From the NCBI RefSeq assembly GCF_018691265.1, contig NW_024881283.1, positions 9,729,731-9,793,730 on the forward strand: a DNA stretch of 64,000 nucleotides, in the 5' to 3' direction. How positions within the stretch are numbered: position 1 is the stretch's first letter; each line of letters starts with the position of its first letter. A model generated the notes under the pieces. That model was not told the DNA's origin and did not search any database. It was given only the letters and a program-made list of their open reading frames with translations. Of this stretch, positions 59,001 through 64,000 are shown one piece after another. The position numbers and the translations under genes are program-made. This stretch comes from Tyto alba (taxonomy: Eukaryota > Chordata > Aves > Strigiformes > Tytonidae).

Positions 59001-60639
59001 ACGGTTCTAGCATGCAAGAAGGTCTACAACAAAATGCAGATTTTCTTCCACCAAAATGGTATAATTAACACCAAAAAAAAGACCTAGGAGCACTGCACCT
59101 ACACTCACATACTTCTTCCAGCAAAGCACTCCCAACGTAATGTGGCCTTGGGCACAGAGGCTCGGTTCCCTTGTAAACTGATCTTAGAGCAAGCTCCAAG
59201 CTCTTGAAGAGATGAGCTGGTGCAATGATCTGTTACATACCCGGTGCTCAGGAAGGGACCATCTTTAAACAGGAAACCTAAACCGAGAAAAAGTGCCTTG
59301 TTAACTCTTTAGGCCCTGAGGCTTTGGTGGTAAAACATATGGTCAGAATTACCAGCCAAAGCAAAGCAGAACAGCTCACTGTGGCTACAATGCCCTAGGA
59401 ATACATTACCTTGGTTTACAATGTTAATTTCTTGTAGTATGAAGAACCAAAAGATTTATTAGTAGAAAGCAGTACTTAACGTGCTCAATTCTTTCAGAGA
59501 TTTCTTACGAAAGACAGGCCTCTCGATAAATACAGATGCTTTTCAAATGGAAAGGGGAGCTCTTTCCAGAAGGGATTCCTGGATTCTAGGCAAAATACAG
59601 CTCCCAAAACCTTCAAGGCTAAAATTGAAGCAGATAAGACATTTTCTTCTCCTTAAGTAATGCAAATGGAAAACGTAAAATATTGATTATTCAAATAGAT
59701 TCCATTTATTTCTGTCAAAAATGAAAGTTGAATGTTTCCGAATTTGAAGATCAGCGCTGCAGACCTGTAAAACAATCCAAAGTTATACAGCGAAAGTATC
59801 ACACCTTTCCTTAAAATGTATAAATTCTTGGAAAGTCCTCAAAAGACTCTACTTCATTAGAGGCTAGTCCCATCTCATTGTGGGCCAATTCTTTTGTTCT
59901 ACTGGTTTGAACTAAAGGTCTGTATTTATTCATTCCTAGAGGTTGCTGCTCTGTTGGTTTCTGATGCAACCCCTTCTATCTTTCACTCAATGGGGGATTC
60001 AGATCCTGGGCCCTGCCCTCAGGCGAAACATATGCTCCACTCCAACCCGAATCCAACAAGGGTGTTTGCAAGTGAATAATTGTTTTATGTTTATTAATCA
60101 CCTGCATGCAAATAGGTGCCAATAAAAACTCCAGGCAGATTCTCTGCCAGACTCGCATAATCTAATAGCACCACACCCCAGTTTTGGTGTCTGAAATAAT
60201 GAATACCTCCAATAAGGAGGCATTACTACTTTGATATGCAGTGACAAAAATAGCACATCAGCTCTGCCACTCCGCAATGACAACTTTGAAAAGAGAGACA
60301 AGAAACCTGCAAAAACATTCAACATCAGTGGGAAAATAAATTAGAGATGCTGCATATTAAGCTAAACAAATACATTAATGCAACATGAAGGGGTGAGATT
60401 TCAACCACAGAACTAGAACACTCAAGACTCTACTCATGTTAAATGTGACTTGCCAAGAGAAAATAATCAGTCGAGGGACTTCTTAGTGTAAAAAAGTTTG
60501 AAAAGGTTTTTAAGACCACGTAAATTTTAGCAAAATGTTTCAGTTATATGCCATTGGCCTTAAGTTAAAGCCATTGCAGCCAAGGCTATAACAAAACCAG
60601 CCGATAATTAAACTCATTCTGGAAAGAAACTACAAAGCC

Positions 60640-60800
60640 TGGTGAGACTTCAGTTAAGAACTAGATTTGAGTAAGGGCAGTCTTAAGAGGCTGGATGAGT
60701 TAAGGCACTGGAGCTGAAAATTTCTTGTGACATTAAGCAAGTCTCACTCTCTAATCCAGGTCTCACCTGCTCACTAAAATGGGAATACTTGGTCTTTAAG
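60640..60800 (+). repeat. MIR-like SINE fragment
   Basis: 'ttaaggcactggagctg', 'ttgtgacattaagcaagtctcactctct' and 'ctcactaaaatgggaatac' follow the order of MIR head, core and the 'cctcatctgtaaaatggggat' block. Confidence 0.45.
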
Positions 60801-61487
60801 ACTGACAACTTTTGGGGGAAGACACTAACATTCTCGAACACACTGCTGAGGCAAGGGCAAAAAAGCTTTGACAAATACAGTCAGGTCTGTCACTTACCTT
60901 TCCCACCTGAGAACCTGGGTGTTGTGCCATGCCACACAAGTAATGCAGTCTGCACACAACCTTGTAGACATCCATCCTTCTATTGCCAGAGCTTCTTTTT
61001 CCAAGCTTATTCAAACATAAAATAAGGACCTAAGCAGAGCATTTTAAATGGCTAACTCATTCAATGCAAATTCAAGTAGGGAAGTAGTCTCAATGAAAAT
61101 TGTTCTCAGAAAAATCACTTCTGGGCAGACTGCAAGTATCAGCCACATGATAATTATCTGAGGCTGTTCTGTGAATGGAGCTTTTATATGGAAGCATCAT
61201 CTAGAGCCTAGACAGATCAGCGATTATGCTCATGGAAACAAAGCCCTGCTAGTTGAGAGTAATTCAGAGATTTATGAAAAAGTGCTGCAGTTTTCTCATT
61301 GAGCTGCTTTCATGTCCTCCTAAATGTACAGACACGTCAATTAAGAAAAATCATGCAATTGATAGATCAGTTTATATTTAAAATATTTAATGTAGTTACG
61401 AGCCTACTGTGAAGCAGTGTTCTTTCCCAATAACCATGGTCAGGTGAGTTAAAAGTGGCACTAGCACTTTAAAACCAATTCTACTTG

Positions 61488-61576
61488 AAAATATTTTACC
61501 TTTCACTTGGTTTAGATTGAAACAAAGTATATAAAATATTTTACCTTTCATTTGTTTAGACTGAAACAAAGTATAT
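61488..61576 (+). repeat. Two-copy 45-bp tandem duplication
   Basis: Copy 1 61488-61532 and copy 2 61533-61576 both begin aaaatattttacctttca and end gaaacaaagtatat. They differ by two or three substitutions and a one-base deletion. Located about 380 bp beyond the PSMB2 poly(A) signal. Confidence 0.9.
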
Positions 61577-61956
61577 AAAAATCTTTGAAAGCCTGATTAT
61601 TATTGTTTTAGAAAGCAAACAGTGGTAACATCTTCAGAAAAAAAGTAGATGCTGTATGTTTAGCATGAAACACTTGCCCAGTGTTTGTTGAGCTTTAATT
61701 ATGAGAGTGGATGACAGCAGACTGATGACAGCACACTGTCATCTAGAAAATATAGTACCAGTTTTTCCATATGTAAGAAGACTTGGGCGGTGGGCAGGGA
61801 GTAAAATCTCCAAAGAGGAAAGAAGGTTACGTAACCCAAATGTGCACCCATTAACAGTAAATCAAGTTTCACCTTCACTGTGGAACAATTTTCTTAAATA
61901 CTCTCAAGAAGGATCAGTGGAATAAAAAGATAAAACTGGCTATATAAATGTCAATC

Positions 61957-61962
61957 TTTATT
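61957..61962 (-). promoter_or_regulatory. PSMB2 polyadenylation signal (AATAAA on minus)
   Basis: The plus strand reads tttatt, i.e. AATAAA on the minus strand, about 100 bases after the PSMB2 stop, implying a very short 3' UTR. Confidence 0.65.
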
Positions 61963-62059
61963 CGGTCTCCCAGTGCAGTACATGACACGTGTGCTCCAAA
62001 TGAATAGAAAAAACCAAAAGTGAACAAAAAAGAAGACTGCTGAAGAAGGATCTCAGGGG

Positions 62060-62167
62060 TTAGGACATCGCTTTTGGAAGGGGTATATTGTCCACTTCAT
62101 GGATGCCATCTTTGTCAATGAACCGGGCATTGAAAGAAGTCAGATTTAGGATGAAGCGTTTCTGAAG
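62060..62167 (-). CDS. PSMB2: PSMB2 terminal coding exon
   Basis: Acceptor TTGAACAG|CTT, 36 codons including TAA at 62062-62060. It encodes [20 protein letters not shown], then [15 protein letters not shown]. Confidence 0.93.
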   Translation of the reverse strand, partial: LQKRFILNLTSFNARFIDKDGIHEVDNIPLPKAMS

Positions 62168-63132
62168 CTGTTCAACAAAAGACAAAGACAAGAGAGATGA
62201 GATTCATTCAGGGCTTAAATAAAAGAGGTGAGCATAATTTAAAGGGATATACTGTTGGACATCAAAATTTCCATCCTGGTTCAAATGATCTGAAATATTA
62301 GGAACTAGAGTGTTTTTTTTCACTCAGGAATCAGTTAGTGTGAGTTTGTTCTCTGTTACAAGACTATCTATGTTAGACAAGCCTAGGCTAGAGATGCAAA
62401 ATACAGAAGCCTGTTAACAAGGTCAACATATGAGCAGGAAGACTAGAGTGGGCTACAACTGAGGGCACAAAGTGTACGTAGCAAAAAGATACTTCAAACA
62501 GAACCTCTTTAGAGTACTTCTTCCTGATGTTTCCCCAGATGTTTCTTCCCAGTTACATTCAATTCAATCTCTTAAAAACAAGGATAAAGAATATTTTCCT
62601 ACAATAAACGCCTTGGAGACTGAAAGCGTATGCTTATGCTAAAATTGATCATGAACTTTAAGGTCAAAGCTTTACCTCAGTCAGATATCACTTCACAAGC
62701 TGGGAGAAGAGTATGCTTAGAAGTATATACTAGTTAAGTGTCATACAAGTAACAGAAGGATGATTGAATTGTGTTCAGGAGAAAGAAAAGGAAGAAGTCA
62801 AAGACTGTCTCTACCAATATTATGCTAAGCATGGAAGAAACAGAAGAAAAGCAATTAAGCCTCAGGTTTACATTCTGGAGGTCATGAACCATGTTAAGAC
62901 AATGCAAGTGCCCACAAATACTTTTCTTCAGTAGCTATTCCACATCTGGTCAATGTGCATTTATTATCCCTTCTGGCAAAGACAGCAAAAAATGCGACAA
63001 GAGGAACAGGAAAATATCAGCAAATGAATACAAACAAACATTCCTTTCTTGAGATCATAAGGGCCTAAGTTTGGCAACTCACCTCCTCTAGACATTTTTT
63101 TAGGAGCTCCACAGCTTCCTCACGTGTGATAC
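62060..63132 (-). CDS. PSMB2: PSMB2, proteasome 20S subunit beta type-2 (beta 4), partial: last two coding exons
   Basis: Two minus-strand exons, 63132-63083 and 62167-62060, encode the C-terminal 51 or so residues of the subunit: [20 protein letters not shown], then [19 protein letters not shown] and the end LPKAMS. Human PSMB2 (201 residues) ends with the same-length final exon of 35 codons and aligns throughout ([27 protein letters not shown]). Family knowledge: this is a non-catalytic beta subunit of the 20S core, without the N-terminal threonine nucleophile. It lies in the outer faces of the beta rings and works in ubiquitin-dependent proteolysis in cytoplasm and nucleus. The remaining exons and promoter lie right of the window. 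The last six residues differ from mammals. Confidence 0.93.
62168..63082. other. PSMB2 last intron
   Basis: 915 bp, AT-rich, with no recognisable feature. Confidence 0.8.
63083..63132 (-). CDS. PSMB2: PSMB2 penultimate coding exon
   Basis: Acceptor CTTTCAG|GT, donor GAG|GTGAGT, 50 bp. It starts with the last two bases of a codon and then encodes [16 protein letters not shown]. Confidence 0.9.
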
Positions 63133-64000
63133 CTGAAAGAGAAAATATCCACAGATTGATTTAATTAGAGGCCATCTCTCTCAACAGAAACTTTATTAAA
63201 TTTAAACAACTTTTCAGCTGAGCACCAAAACCTCTCCTTCCCAGCTCACAGAAAACACTTTCCAGATGTACTGAGGACGCTCTGCACCAAAGCACTCACA
63301 CTGCAACAAGCCATTGAGAATCGATTTGTTACACTGAACGGGAAGCATGACGGAATTTTGCCTCCCATGGCCAGGGACTGGGCTTCGGAGAAGTCCAGCC
63401 GTCTCTCTCTCCTCGAGTTTATTACAGTTTTAAATCAGCTCCATCTGTCCACAGCCGGCTGCAAGTCAGTGACAGTAGGCAGAGATTGGTTTTAGTGCTA
63501 CGTTCCCTGCTGGGTATTAGTTTTAATAATGGGAAAGGCACGTGTGTGATGCCCCTGCTATTCTCACACATTAGGATAAAATCCAGCACTCTATAGGGAT
63601 GACAAGCCATGACAACGTATTGTAGCTCACTATTTTTCTCTTTTCATAAGGCATGGTGAAAGTGGAGCGGTGTGATTTTCAAGGGACATGACTAGAAAAC
63701 AGCTAAGGTCTGTGGATCTCACAAAACTTGTTTCTAGAGTTTGTTCCAGACCTGCATTCACCGTTCAGGAAGAAGTCCTATTAGAATAAAATTGTCAGTT
63801 TATAGATACGCTTCTTGAAGGAAATAGATGAAAGGATTACTAAGCGAACATCTCTGCTGTAAGATTAAACTCGGCTTTGCACACAGGGGTAAAGTAGTTT
63901 TGTAGCTAAAGCCAAAGATTTCAGATTAACAATATTCCAACTTCTGTATATTTCCTCATCTGTAAAGTAGGGATGGGGCCGCCTAAGAACTGGATTATGA
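63133..64000. other. PSMB2 intron (continues right of window)
   Basis: No exon is supported. A MIR-like fragment ('tatttcctcatctgtaaagtagggatgg') is near 63940-63980. Confidence 0.65.
63900..63985 (+). repeat. Possible MIR fragment
   Basis: 'tttcctcatctgtaaagtaggga' is the familiar MIR core 3' block; the flanks are too degraded to extend. Confidence 0.42.

Larger units (their letters stand above)
50056..61940. other. TFAP2E-PSMB2 intergenic region (tail-to-tail)
   Basis: Nearly 12 kb of mostly AT-rich DNA between two converging genes. No gene, RNA gene or clear LINE was recognised. It contains scattered A/T runs, a MIR-like fragment (60640-60800) and a two-copy tandem duplication (61488-61576). 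ORFs up to 127 codons (for example 56774-57157 minus) show no domain or conserved motif. Confidence 0.65.

Noticed and set aside
1..64000. CRISPR arrays, prokaryotic operons, integrated viruses
   Set aside because: Spliced vertebrate genes throughout; no regularly spaced repeats, no retroviral LTR pair or gag/pol-like frame was recognised.

Overview
The window is vertebrate nuclear DNA, most likely from a bird. The genes have introns with GT/AG splice sites and CpG-island promoters. The clearest interspersed repeat is a CR1 LINE whose 3' end carries the typical CR1 tail (ttctatgattctgtg). No Alu, B1 or other mammal-specific repeats were recognised. Bird is favoured over turtle or crocodile because of compact spacing and GC-rich promoters, but the sequence does not prove it.

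Four protein-coding genes are recognisable, and their order matches human chromosome 1p34.3: KIAA0319L (minus, N-terminal part only), NCDN (plus, complete), TFAP2E (plus, complete) and PSMB2 (minus, C-terminal part only). All exon boundaries were read by hand from splice motifs, reading phase and similarity to the known families. Phases close exactly in NCDN (706 residues) and TFAP2E (434 residues).

Layout. 1-15,750: 5' half of KIAA0319L on the minus strand, with three coding exons (start/signal region, MANSC domain, Ser/Thr/Pro-rich stalk), one probable untranslated first exon, and long introns holding a CR1 and older SINE-like fragments. 15,340-16,260: a CpG island that probably acts as the shared divergent promoter of KIAA0319L and NCDN. 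16,148-19,830: NCDN, six coding exons. 19,830-26,148: intergenic, ending in the large CpG island of TFAP2E. 26,149-50,050: TFAP2E, seven coding exons, with three exons clustered at the promoter, a 17.5 kb intron 3, and the DNA-binding exons at the far end. 50,050-61,940: gene desert. 61,940-64,000: last two coding exons of PSMB2.

The genes do not form a pathway. They encode a membrane PKD/MANSC protein, a neuronal cytosolic regulator, an AP-2 transcription factor and a proteasome subunit. I found no new multi-gene system. The observations most worth checking are at gene ends and in introns: a pair of upstream ORFs in KIAA0319L, one with its stop codon formed by splicing; an NCDN start that lacks the palmitoylated N-terminus of the long mammalian isoform; a degenerate telomere-repeat tract in TFAP2E intron 3; two near-perfect young tandem duplications; and several AT/TAAT-rich islands around TFAP2E that look like candidate enhancers.
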